Part shown: positions 26,915 to 34,210 of the stretch, one piece after another
Layout: every line of letters starts with the position of its first letter
Numbering within the stretch: position 1 is the first letter of the stretch
Assembly: GCA_035703165.1 (NCBI GenBank)
Contig: DASSYR010000043.1
Coordinates: forward strand, 5,132-69,131
Length of the DNA stretch: 64,000 bases
Reading direction: 5' to 3'
From: AWTP1-9 sp035703165
Lineage (GTDB): Bacteria; Bacteroidota; Bacteroidia; Chitinophagales; Chitinophagaceae
The notes under the pieces: generated by a model
What the model was told of the DNA's origin: nothing
The model's database searches: none
Seen by the model: only the letters and a program-made list of their open reading frames with translations
Made by a program: the position numbers and the translations under genes

Positions 26915-27556
26915 TTATTGCTCCATAATATTATGCTTCACTGCATACATAATCAGTCCTGCTGTTGATTTAGCTCCCACTTTTGATTTTAGTTTATCCC
27001 GTATTGCTTCAACCGTTCGGGGACTCAGATCCACCATATCGGCAATCTCCTTTGTACTTTTTTCCTCACACATTAATCGAAGAATAGTAATCTCTTTATC
27101 CGTAAGTTTTACGTCCTGAACACCTTCATCGGTTCGTTTCATGCGTAAGCCATCAATCAGCGCTTTGTTCGTAAGGGCATTAAAATAGTATTCCTGCTCA
27201 AAACATGTTTTAATGGCCTCGTATATAATTTCCGAATCGGAATTTTTAGTAAGGTAAGAATTGGCGCCCAATTCCATTAATCGAGTAATCATAGAATGAT
27301 CATCATGCATAGTAAGCATGATTACTTTTACTTCCGGGTAACTTTTCTTTAATTCCTGTAACGTGCTGATACCGTCCATGATAGGCATTTGAATATCAAG
27401 CAAAATCACATCAGGTTGAATATGTTTCATGAGGTTGAGCAATTGCATGCCGTTATCAGCCTCAGCAATTACTTTAATATCCTTTTTTTGGGATAATGCT
27501 GTTTTTACACCTGCCCGGTATAAAACATGATCATCAGCAATAGCAATATTAATCAT
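26915..27556 (-). CDS. NarL/FixJ-type response regulator
   Basis: A 213-residue regulator. The receiver domain (1-120) has acidic residues D8/D9, phosphoacceptor D54 (ILLDIQMP) and a switch Thr and Lys (LTMHDD, LTKNSD). A LuxR-type helix-turn-helix covers about residues 148-205 (LTDKEITILRLMCEE, DLSPRTVEAIRDKL). It follows another regulator of the same type on the same strand, 158 bases upstream, with no kinase in between. The nearest histidine kinase is the divergent one at 29.9 kb. Confidence 0.9.
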   Translation of the reverse strand: MINIAIADDHVLYRAGVKTALSQKKDIKVIAEADNGMQLLNLMKHIQPDVILLDIQMPIMDGISTLQELKKSYPEVKVIMLTMHDDHSMITRLMELGANSYLTKNSDSEIIYEAIKTCFEQEYYFNALTNKALIDGLRMKRTDEGVQDVKLTDKEITILRLMCEEKSTKEIADMVDLSPRTVEAIRDKLKSKVGAKSTAGLIMYAVKHNIMEQ

Positions 27557-27714
27557 ATATAGTTAGTTGTTAGTAGAATCCGTATGGAAACTTTCTAAAT
27601 TCTATGACGATTTACTTATGCAAGTTGAGAATATTTACGCACATTTTCTTAAGCACAATTACCCGAGTTTTTTCCTGTGGAAATTACCACCCGAACCGGG
27701 TAAAAAACCGATAT

Positions 27715-28374
27715 TTATTCAATAAGCTTGTTTCTCATACCGTACATTATCAGCCCGGCAATTGTTTTAACACCAACTTTTGCCTTCATATTTTGCCGAA
27801 TGGTCTCAATTGTACGTGGACTTAAAAAAACTACTTTAGAAATTTCCTCTGTTGTTTTGTCCTCGGCAAGTAATTTTAAAATTTGTAGTTCTTTTTCAGT
27901 AAACTTTACCGGGTTGGGATAAAATTGTCTTACTGTTTTTTTATGCTGAAGTTTTAAAAGCACGGCCTGGTTTACCAAGTCATTAAAATAAAAATCCTCA
28001 TTCATACAGGTAATGATAGCCTCGTAAATTTCGTTGGGATCGGTTGTTTTGGTAAGATAGGCATTGGCGCCCATTTCCATCATTTTACCTATCATTTGCG
28101 AATCATCATACATAGTGAGTACAATAATGCGCACCCCCTCATATTCTTTGCGAATGAGCTGAAGTGCATTAATGCCATCTATTTCAGGCATCCGTATGTC
28201 CATCAATAAAAGATCGGGCTTTTTTAAGGCCATTTTGTGCATTAAATCTTTACCATCCTCAGCCTCCCAAAGCATTTTTATATGTGGCCTCCCCGTAAGA
28301 GCCATTCTAATACCATCTCTAAAAATTTTATGATCATCGGCAATGGCTACTTTAATTAAGTTAGTTTCAGACAT
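27715..28374 (-). CDS. NarL/FixJ-type response regulator
   Basis: A 219-residue regulator. The receiver has D13/D14 and phosphoacceptor D59 (LLMDIRMP) and the LuxR-type HTH lies at the C-terminus (FTEKELQILKLLAED, FLSPRTIETIRQNM). I start at the ATG at 28374 (MSETNLIKVAIADD); 20 upstream in-frame codons are not part of the domain. It is similar to the regulator just downstream and to the one at 30.8 kb, so three members of one subfamily lie within 4.6 kb. Confidence 0.9.
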   Translation of the reverse strand: MSETNLIKVAIADDHKIFRDGIRMALTGRPHIKMLWEAEDGKDLMHKMALKKPDLLLMDIRMPEIDGINALQLIRKEYEGVRIIVLTMYDDSQMIGKMMEMGANAYLTKTTDPNEIYEAIITCMNEDFYFNDLVNQAVLLKLQHKKTVRQFYPNPVKFTEKELQILKLLAEDKTTEEISKVVFLSPRTIETIRQNMKAKVGVKTIAGLIMYGMRNKLIE

Positions 28375-28537
28375 TTGGATTTTATTTGATGTTATGGGTT
28401 CGATGCAAATTAAATTAGCTTTAGATAAAGGCAAACTTTAAAATGAATAAGCGTAAAGTTACCATTCTCCTTTGGTAATTCCGCCCTCATATAACACGAA
28501 TATTAACGAAAAATGTCGGTATTTATTTCAAACTATA

Positions 28538-28559
28538 AAAAGAGCAGAATTGCTCTTTT
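28538..28559. repeat. Short hairpin in the signalling intergenic region
   Basis: A perfect 9-bp inverted repeat (28538-28546 with 28551-28559) with a 4-base loop, followed by T or A runs on both sides. It could terminate transcription either way, but no gene ends nearby; it may instead be an operator. Confidence 0.4.
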
Positions 28560-28577
28560 ATAAAATACAGGGATTTC

Positions 28578-28779
28578 TATTTTTGGTACTCTGATTCTTA
28601 TGAAAAACGTTTAAACAAAAATTATATTGAATAGTATTAAAAAGTTGGTAATTACTGCTAAGTAAGCACCAGGCATTGAATCAAGCAAAAAATTTAAAAA
28701 AGCCTTTTCATAATAAAAAGATTAGAACCCCGTTTTTAAAATCCCTATCCCAGGCCAGACGAAAAAGCTGGCTTTTTTT
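28578..28779 (+). ncRNA. Candidate small RNA between a -7 box and an orphan terminator
   Basis: TATTTTTG (28578-28585) is a perfect TAnnTTTG element and 28754-28779 is a strong plus-strand terminator, yet no ORF of note lies between. A transcript of roughly 190 nt starting near 28592 is predicted. The -33 element is poor. I do not recognise a known RNA family; 6S-like size alone is not evidence. Confidence 0.35.
28754..28779 (+). terminator. Orphan intrinsic terminator
   Basis: A 5-bp GC-rich stem (GCCAG 28754-28758 with CTGGC 28768-28772) and seven T's right after (28773-28779). No plus-strand gene ends upstream within 4 kb, so it most likely ends a small non-coding transcript. Confidence 0.6.
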
Positions 28780-28846
28780 GTTCTTATCTCAATAAGTAAT
28801 ACTCCTACCAAAAAAATCGAATTTCTCCTTAAAAAAAATAGTTTAT

Positions 28847-28890
28847 CTACGAGTTTTTTGCATAGTAATTTTACGAATTTTATTTCGTAG
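28847..28890. repeat. Nested TACGA/TCGTA dyads
   Basis: CTACGA (28847-28852) pairs with TCGTAG (28885-28890), and inside lies TACGAA (28872-28877) facing TTCGTA (28884-28889) with a 6-base spacer. Repeated half-sites upstream of a two-component operon suggest binding sites for one of the three NarL-type regulators. This is inference. Confidence 0.35.
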
Positions 28891-29063
28891 TTTTACCCTA
28901 AGTTTTATTCTTTTTTATCACCCAAAAGTGTATGAAATCCTTTACTGTATTGGGTTTTGTAGATTTTTCCGTGTTGCTTTTTCAATTTTTTACTCTTGCA
29001 TAAGCTTATACAATTTTAAAAATTAGAGGTACAAAAATTGAAAACAATTAAAAACATACAACT

Positions 29064-29147
29064 ATGATGCAAAATCAATCATCCGGAAAGGTTAAGGACA
29101 CCAGGGAACAATGGTGGAATGACTGGTTAAAGTACCTGTTTGGATAG
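29064..29147 (+). CDS. Small ORF encoding a 27-residue Trp-rich peptide
   Basis: An ATG at 29064 opens 27 codons ending in TAG. The N-terminal half is polar (MMQNQSSGKVKDTR) and the C-terminal half aromatic and amphipathic (EQWWNDWLKYLFG). Three Trp in five residues is unusual for random AT-rich sequence. It lies just upstream of a membrane protein, histidine kinase and regulator in the same direction. It may be a peptide signal, a regulatory leader or a chance ORF; there is no direct proof of translation. Confidence 0.4.
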   Translation: MMQNQSSGKVKDTREQWWNDWLKYLFG

Positions 29148-29201
29148 TGATAATATCCAATTTATTTTTCCTTTTTTCAGGATTTAAAAACATTGTTACC
29201 T

Positions 29202-29209
29202 TATATTTG
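29202..29209 (+). promoter_or_regulatory. Candidate -7 element for the membrane protein-kinase-regulator genes
   Basis: TATATTTG is a perfect TAnnTTTG box. Transcription would begin near 29216, after the small ORF and at the very edge of the open frame of the membrane protein. The -33 region is T-rich without a clear TTTG. Confidence 0.45.
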
Positions 29210-29229
29210 GATAATAAAAACGTCCAACT

Positions 29230-29904
29230 ATAAGGTTTTTTTTTATTATAGCAGGCCTTTCTGAATTATTATTACTAATTCTTTTCTTTTTCAGAAAACA
29301 AAGAAAAAGTAAGGAATTAAGCATTGTTTTTATCTATCAAATAGCCGGCTTTTTATCCGATGTTTTAGTCGGAACAGTGAAAAGCAGTTATCTCAACAGT
29401 TTAATTTTTAACATTGTAACTATTCCGGCCGTTTTGATATTGATGTATTTATTTCTTTCCCTTATTTCTTCCGACAAGTTTCGCAAAATTGTAGTCTATT
29501 CCTCCATTTTGTTAACATCTTACATTGTCATCAATTTGTTTTTTAAGCAGAGTACGGGTACTTTTAATTCGCTTAACGTGGCTATTTTAGCCATACTTAT
29601 CATAATATGGACTATATTATTTTTTTATGAACAGTTGACGAAGCCTGCCGATAGTAACCAATTGTTTATATACAGTACTCCTTCCTTTTGGATTGTTACT
29701 GCATACCTTATTTATTTTGCCGGTACCTTCTTTTTATTTATCTATTCACAAAACAAAAATCTTGAAGCCGATTCAGAATTTTCCATGCAATATAGTTTTA
29801 TAAATAGTGTATTTGTTTTATTAAAAAATATTTTGCTGTCAATTGCCATGTTCACAAAAACAGACAGCAAATCACCTGGCAAGTATCGAACCCAGACCTA
29901 TTGA
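29230..29904 (+). CDS. Multi-pass membrane protein, start codon missing
   Basis: A membrane protein of six or seven predicted helices. The first canonical start is a GTG at 29377 (175 residues), but the frame is open back to 29218 and clearly encodes another membrane helix and loop upstream of it (IIAGLSELLLLILFFFRKQ). No ATG, GTG or TTG occurs there; ATA at 29230, just before a run of nine T's, is where a start would fit best. It is either a lost or unusual start or a homopolymer frameshift. It resembles the 7-TM protein at 50310. The kinase gene follows within 40 bases, so it may be the sensor's membrane partner. Confidence 0.6.
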   Translation: MRFFFIIAGLSELLLLILFFFRKQRKSKELSIVFIYQIAGFLSDVLVGTVKSSYLNSLIFNIVTIPAVLILMYLFLSLISSDKFRKIVVYSSILLTSYIVINLFFKQSTGTFNSLNVAILAILIIIWTILFFYEQLTKPADSNQLFIYSTPSFWIVTAYLIYFAGTFFLFIYSQNKNLEADSEFSMQYSFINSVFVLLKNILLSIAMFTKTDSKSPGKYRTQTY

Positions 29905-29943
29905 GAAAATATTTTATTTAATCCAAAAACCAGAAATGAGAAA

Positions 29944-30768
29944 ATGATTTTATTACAAGCCTCAGGCAGTTCATCAATACCCAGTGTACTCTTTTTTGGT
30001 ACGCTTGGCATGTTAGCATTGGCTGTTGGGCTTGTTATTTTTATCGTATTTCACCAGCGCAGAATCATCCGCTACCAACAGCAATTACAAAAGTTAGAAG
30101 AAGAACAACAAAAAATACTTTTAGAGGCTTCCATCCGGCTACAGGAAGAAGAGAGACAACGAATTGCTGCTGACCTACACGATGATGCTGGCCCTCTTCT
30201 AGCTACAGTGAGGCTTTATCTGAATGAAAATATCGTTACACTCGATCAGCCGAGTCTGCTACAGGCTATTTATAATGCTAAACAAATAATAGACGATACC
30301 ATTCAGCTTATCCGCAATATTTCGCACAGCCTCATGCCACCAACCTTAAAAAATTTCGGATTAGAATCTGCTGTGACCGATGTATTTCAAAAAATAAATG
30401 GTTCCGGAAGCCTCAATGCCAGTTGTCGTTTTCATGATTACCGAAGAAGATTGAAGAATGACGAGGAACTCTCAGTTTACCGCATTATACAGGAAATCGT
30501 TAACAACATTCTCAAACACAGCAATGCCAGCTTTATCCATCTTACCCAAAACAAAACGGATGAAAGCTTTTTTATTCGTATCCACCACGATGGTTACGGA
30601 TTAACCCAAACTGAGTTTGAAAAATTAAAAAACAAGCCACAGGGATTAGGCCTAAAAAATATACAAAGCCGGGTAAGCTTATTAAAAGGGCAGCTATTCT
30701 TTGAGAAAGATCCTTCCCAAACTTATTACAAAGTATCGCTCGAATTACCTTCTGATTCACTCCAATAA
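29944..30768 (+). CDS. Sensor histidine kinase, HisKA_3 type
   Basis: A 274-residue kinase. One membrane helix (residues about 14-37) is followed by a coiled coil (40-70), the HisKA_3 dimerisation helix with phosphorylated H79 (RIAADLHDDAG), and an HATPase domain with N-box (IIQEIVNNILKH) and G-box (GLGLKNIQSR). There is no extracytoplasmic sensor domain, so signal perception probably depends on a partner such as the multi-pass membrane protein encoded directly upstream. The cognate regulator follows 33 bases downstream. Confidence 0.92.
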   Translation: MILLQASGSSSIPSVLFFGTLGMLALAVGLVIFIVFHQRRIIRYQQQLQKLEEEQQKILLEASIRLQEEERQRIAADLHDDAGPLLATVRLYLNENIVTLDQPSLLQAIYNAKQIIDDTIQLIRNISHSLMPPTLKNFGLESAVTDVFQKINGSGSLNASCRFHDYRRRLKNDEELSVYRIIQEIVNNILKHSNASFIHLTQNKTDESFFIRIHHDGYGLTQTEFEKLKNKPQGLGLKNIQSRVSLLKGQLFFEKDPSQTYYKVSLELPSDSLQ

Positions 30769-30801
30769 TCGGAAGAATTTTAGTAAATTCGGCCTGTTCT
30801 T

Positions 30802-31452
30802 ATGAGCGTAATTAAAGTAGCGATAGCAGATGATCACCAAATTTTCCGTAAAGGAGTAATCCTGTCATTACGACCATACGCCAATTTGAAATTCGTATTG
30901 GAAGCTGAAAATGGTGACCAGCTTTTAGAAGGAATTCCGGAGGCACAGCCTGACGTAATTCTTATGGACTTACGTATGCCTAATAAAGATGGAATTGAAA
31001 CCACCAAAATAATCAGTAAAACCTATCCACATATTCATATTATAGTGCTAACCATGTTTGAAGATGAACGTTTCGTTACCCATTTGATGGAAAATGGTGC
31101 TAATGGCTATTTGCTTAAAAGTGCTGAACCTGGTGAAATTAAAAAAGCCATCATGGAGGTAATGGCAAGGGGTTATTACTTAAATAATTTTGTTAACAGG
31201 ATTTTGCTTAAAAAATCGCACAACCGCAGTAAAACCATTCCTACGCTTAATAGCGAGATTGTTATTAATGATAAAGAAAAACAGGTAATACGCCTGCTCT
31301 GCATGGAATATACAGCCCAGGAAATTGCAAAAGAAATGGATATAAGTCCGAGAACTGTAGAGGCAATCAAAGACCGCCTTATGGAAAGATTTGGAGTTAA
31401 AAATTCGGTTGGTCTTGTTTTTTATGCTATGAAAAACTCACTTATTGATTAA
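30802..31452 (+). CDS. NarL/FixJ-type response regulator
   Basis: A 216-residue regulator with phosphoacceptor D56 (ILMDLRMP), D10/D11, and a LuxR-type HTH at about residues 150-210 (INDKEKQVIRLLCME, DISPRTVEAIKDRL). It is the obvious partner of the kinase encoded 33 bases upstream. Its coding end overlaps that of the convergent CoA-transferase gene by 11 bases. Confidence 0.92.
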   Translation: MSVIKVAIADDHQIFRKGVILSLRPYANLKFVLEAENGDQLLEGIPEAQPDVILMDLRMPNKDGIETTKIISKTYPHIHIIVLTMFEDERFVTHLMENGANGYLLKSAEPGEIKKAIMEVMARGYYLNNFVNRILLKKSHNRSKTIPTLNSEIVINDKEKQVIRLLCMEYTAQEIAKEMDISPRTVEAIKDRLMERFGVKNSVGLVFYAMKNSLID

Positions 31453-32107
31453 AAATCATTTCGGGAATTTCCCCTTCCACAATTAATTTACCCGCTGTTT
31501 TGGAAATTATTTCCTGAACGCTTACACCAGGTGCCCTTTCCAGTAATTTGAATCCTCCTTCGCTTAATACATCAAGAACTGCAAGGTCGGTAACAATTTT
31601 TTTTACGCAATGAATACCGGTAAGAGGTAAATGACAAGCTGGTAATAATTTGGATTCCCCTTTTGGATTGGTATGCATCATAGCTACGATAATGTTTTTG
31701 GCAGATGCTACTAAATCCATAGCTCCTCCCATACCTTTTACCATTTTCCCGGGAATTTTCCAATTGGCTATATCCCCGTTTTCAGAAACTTCCATGGCAC
31801 CCAAGACTGTTAAATCAACTTTACCAGCCCGTATCATGCCAAAGCTTTCGGCGCTATCAAAAAAAACACCACCAGGTAATACAGTAACGGTTTCTTTGCC
31901 CGCATTAATTAAGTCCGGGTCAACTTCACTTTCAGTTGGATAGGGGCCCATGCCCAACATTCCGTTTTCGGACTGAAGCATGATTGACATGCCTTGAGGC
32001 ATATAATTTGATACCAGGGTGGGGATACCAATACCCAGGTTAACATACATACCATCTTTCAATTCCCGGGCTATTCGTTTGGCAATACCATATTTATCTA
32101 AAGCCAT
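31442..32107 (-). CDS. scoB: 3-oxoacid CoA-transferase, subunit B
   Basis: A 221-residue beta subunit. The catalytic Glu lies in QSENGMLGMGPYP (E47), where the glutamyl-CoA intermediate forms. With the alpha subunit encoded 11 bases upstream it moves CoA from succinyl-CoA to acetoacetate or a related acid. The length and both glycine-rich motifs (NLGIGIPTLV, KGMGGAMDLV) match the family. Confidence 0.93.
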   Translation of the reverse strand: MALDKYGIAKRIARELKDGMYVNLGIGIPTLVSNYMPQGMSIMLQSENGMLGMGPYPTESEVDPDLINAGKETVTVLPGGVFFDSAESFGMIRAGKVDLTVLGAMEVSENGDIANWKIPGKMVKGMGGAMDLVASAKNIIVAMMHTNPKGESKLLPACHLPLTGIHCVKKIVTDLAVLDVLSEGGFKLLERAPGVSVQEIISKTAGKLIVEGEIPEMIFNQ

Positions 32108-32118
32108 TTTTTAAAAAT

Positions 32119-32820
32119 TTATTTATTGGCAATACTAATCGTTTTTCTTTCAATACGCTTTTCGTAGTTAGTTCCTTGAAAAATTCTGTGTACATAAATT
32201 CCTGCTACATGTATTTCATCGGGATCTAACTTGCCGGGTTCTACTAATTCCTCAACTTCGGCAATAGTAATTTTGCCTGCCTTCGCCATACTGGTAGAAA
32301 AATTTCGTGTAGTTTTTCTAAAAACCAAATTCCCCATTTTATCACCTTTCCAGGCCTTTACAATAGCAAAATCTGCATACAAAGCCTTTTCCATCAAATA
32401 CATTATACCATCAAATTCACGAATTTCTTTACCCTTAGCTATTTCTGTGCCGTAACCGGCCGGAGTGAAAAAAGCGGGAATACCCATTCCTGCCATTTGA
32501 ATTTGCGTAGCAAGAGTCCCCTGGGGTATTAAATCAACCTCTAATTCACCGTTTAATAACTGACGTTCAAACTCTTCATTTTCTCCAACATAGGAGCTCA
32601 TCATCTTCTTTATTTGTCTCGTCTTTAATAGTAAGCCCAAGCCAAAATCGTCCACACCGGCATTATTGGAAATACAGGTTAAATTAGTAACCCCTTTTTT
32701 AACAAGAGCGGCGATACAGTTTTCGGGAATACCACATAATCCAAAACCACCCAGCATAATTGTAGCGCCGTTTGGAATATCTTTTATGGCTTCATCAGCA
32801 CCGCGAACAACTTTGTTCAT
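32119..32820 (-). CDS. scoA: 3-oxoacid CoA-transferase, subunit A
   Basis: A 233-residue alpha subunit with the CoA-binding GGFGLCGIPEN loop near the N-terminus, and GTLATQIQMAGMGIPAFFTPAG and FRKTTRNFS further on. It pairs with subunit B directly downstream to form the heterodimeric succinyl-CoA:3-ketoacid CoA-transferase used in ketone-body or branched-chain degradation. The two genes form an operon on the minus strand. Confidence 0.93.
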   Translation of the reverse strand: MNKVVRGADEAIKDIPNGATIMLGGFGLCGIPENCIAALVKKGVTNLTCISNNAGVDDFGLGLLLKTRQIKKMMSSYVGENEEFERQLLNGELEVDLIPQGTLATQIQMAGMGIPAFFTPAGYGTEIAKGKEIREFDGIMYLMEKALYADFAIVKAWKGDKMGNLVFRKTTRNFSTSMAKAGKITIAEVEELVEPGKLDPDEIHVAGIYVHRIFQGTNYEKRIERKTISIANK

Positions 32821-32903
32821 TATTTTAAATTTTGTATTGTAAAAATAAGCAATCGAAAACTGAGGAAAACCTTTTACCGAATTATTTATTAACGGGGGAA
32901 CAA

Positions 32904-33287
32904 TTAATCAACCCTTTTTTCTTTTTCAACGGAGTTTTTTTGAAGAATGCGCTTCCTCTCTCTTTCATTACGGTTATTAACAGAGTCGAGTATTATTTTA
33001 TAAATATCCGGATGTTGCAAATAGTAATTATAACTTTTAAAAAAATCATCCTTAGAAATGTTATGAATGTCAAAAACCTGCTTGTAATATTTCGCTATCT
33101 CAACCTCTTTTCTTACTGTTGAGTCTGTTATTGTTCTTGTTTTTTCTTCAGACAGTGCATCCGCTTTTAAAACGTCTGCCATAACAAGCATCATTTTTTC
33201 TGGTTTAATAACATCTTTAGGGATACGAGGCCGGCCGGAACAGGCAATAAAGATGAAAATAAAAATAAAGGAAATTACCTTGTTCAT
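32904..33287 (-). CDS. DUF4296 lipoprotein
   Basis: A 127-residue lipoprotein with the lipidation Cys at about residue 16 (FIACSG), followed by the DUF4296 helical domain (KMMLVMADVLKADAL, KYYKQVFDIHNISKDDFFKSYNYYLQHPD) and a charged C-terminal helix. It overlaps the porD-like gene by 4 bases (ATGA) and is the last gene of the bamD operon. Function is unknown, but the constant linkage suggests an envelope role. Confidence 0.8.
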   Translation of the reverse strand: MNKVISFIFIFIFIACSGRPRIPKDVIKPEKMMLVMADVLKADALSEEKTRTITDSTVRKEVEIAKYYKQVFDIHNISKDDFFKSYNYYLQHPDIYKIILDSVNNRNERERKRILQKNSVEKEKRVD

Positions 33288-34210
33288 TTTAATTCTTCTT
33301 TATAACGGGTAGCATTGGTAATGTCTAATTTTTGCAGTAAATCAAGCGCCCTGCCTTTATCACTGCTACTGGCTTTTGAAAATATTTTTATAAGTTCACC
33401 TGCTTTACCCTGAAAGAAAAATTGAACAATCATGGTATTGGGAACCTCGGCATTTATTGTTTCTAAATTCAGTAATCCCTCCAAAATTCCGCGGCGGGCT
33501 GAGTTGGGATCATCATACATTTTATCCATACCCATACGGTAATAGTTATAATAAGCACTGTGTACAATAGCATACCTGCTGTTATTCATATTTTCCGTGA
33601 GCCAATATCGGTTCCTGTTGCCGTCAAAAGCCTTCCACCCGCTAATGCTTCTGCCTTCCGGTGCATTGTTTACAATATTTTGCGCTTTTTGAAAATAGAT
33701 ATCCCCTCCCCTTTTTGAAAAGGAATCATAATCAAATCCTAAAATCATATAAACGTAATAAGCTAATACGGCTGTTAAGTTAGCTGATGCAGGATCGTTT
33801 CCCTGTACTTTATTTTCGTTAAACTCTATGGGCTGGTATTCTGAATATTGAAAGGTAACATCGTTATCCTGGTAATTAACCAGTGGAGATAGATAAGAAC
33901 TGTTATAAACAGGCCTTGCAGCCTGTACAGTTAAAACCGCCTGGTAAACATTGGGCTCTACCTGTTGCGTAATCGTTAAATTAAAACTACATTCAATTTT
34001 TTCATACGGCTGAAAATTATCAGTAGTCCATTTACGGTTATTAATAAAATTATTAAGTCCGGTTTGCAGAGTTTGAAAAACCTTTCTGTCAATAGCAGAT
34101 GCAATTTTACTGGCATTAATGGTAACCCTTGCCTTTATTTCTTGCGATAAAACAAATTGGGATAAAGAAAGAAATAAAAATAGTAAATATAAAAATGAGA
34201 GTTTACGCAT
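33284..34210 (-). CDS. porD: DUF4835 protein, PorD-type T9SS component
   Basis: A 308-residue exported protein (signal peptide about 1-22, ending VLSQ). The mature part is a typical DUF4835 protein: VTINASKIASAIDRKVFQTLQTGLNNFINNRKW, then beta-rich and helical repeats ending with LLQKLDITNATRY. In Flavobacteria and Porphyromonas the PorD family is linked to the type IX secretion system; here the T9SS subtilase at 8.9 kb shows that the machine is used. It overlaps coaBC by 8 bases, so the genes are cotranslated. Confidence 0.82.
   Translation of the reverse strand: MRKLSFLYLLFLFLSLSQFVLSQEIKARVTINASKIASAIDRKVFQTLQTGLNNFINNRKWTTDNFQPYEKIECSFNLTITQQVEPNVYQAVLTVQAARPVYNSSYLSPLVNYQDNDVTFQYSEYQPIEFNENKVQGNDPASANLTAVLAYYVYMILGFDYDSFSKRGGDIYFQKAQNIVNNAPEGRSISGWKAFDGNRNRYWLTENMNNSRYAIVHSAYYNYYRMGMDKMYDDPNSARRGILEGLLNLETINAEVPNTMIVQFFFQGKAGELIKIFSKASSSDKGRALDLLQKLDITNATRYKEELK

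Larger units (their letters stand above)
28375..29063. other. Gene-poor interval with hairpins and a possible small RNA
   Basis: About 690 very AT-rich bases hold no protein gene. They contain a 9-bp hairpin (28538-28559), a TAnnTTTG box (28578-28585), an orphan intrinsic terminator (28754-28779) and dyads built on TACGA/TCGTA (28847-28890). It lies between oppositely transcribed signalling genes, so it is likely a regulatory region; see the separate entries. Confidence 0.5.

Noticed and set aside
27604..27714. ACCCG/CGGGT hairpin between the two minus-strand regulators as a terminator
   Set aside because: The stem is only 5 bp and the T run is on the wrong side for the minus-strand transcript.
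28375..29063. A tRNA or 6S RNA gene in the long intergenic region
   Set aside because: No cloverleaf with a T-loop consensus is visible, and the predicted transcript ends do not pair as in 6S RNA.
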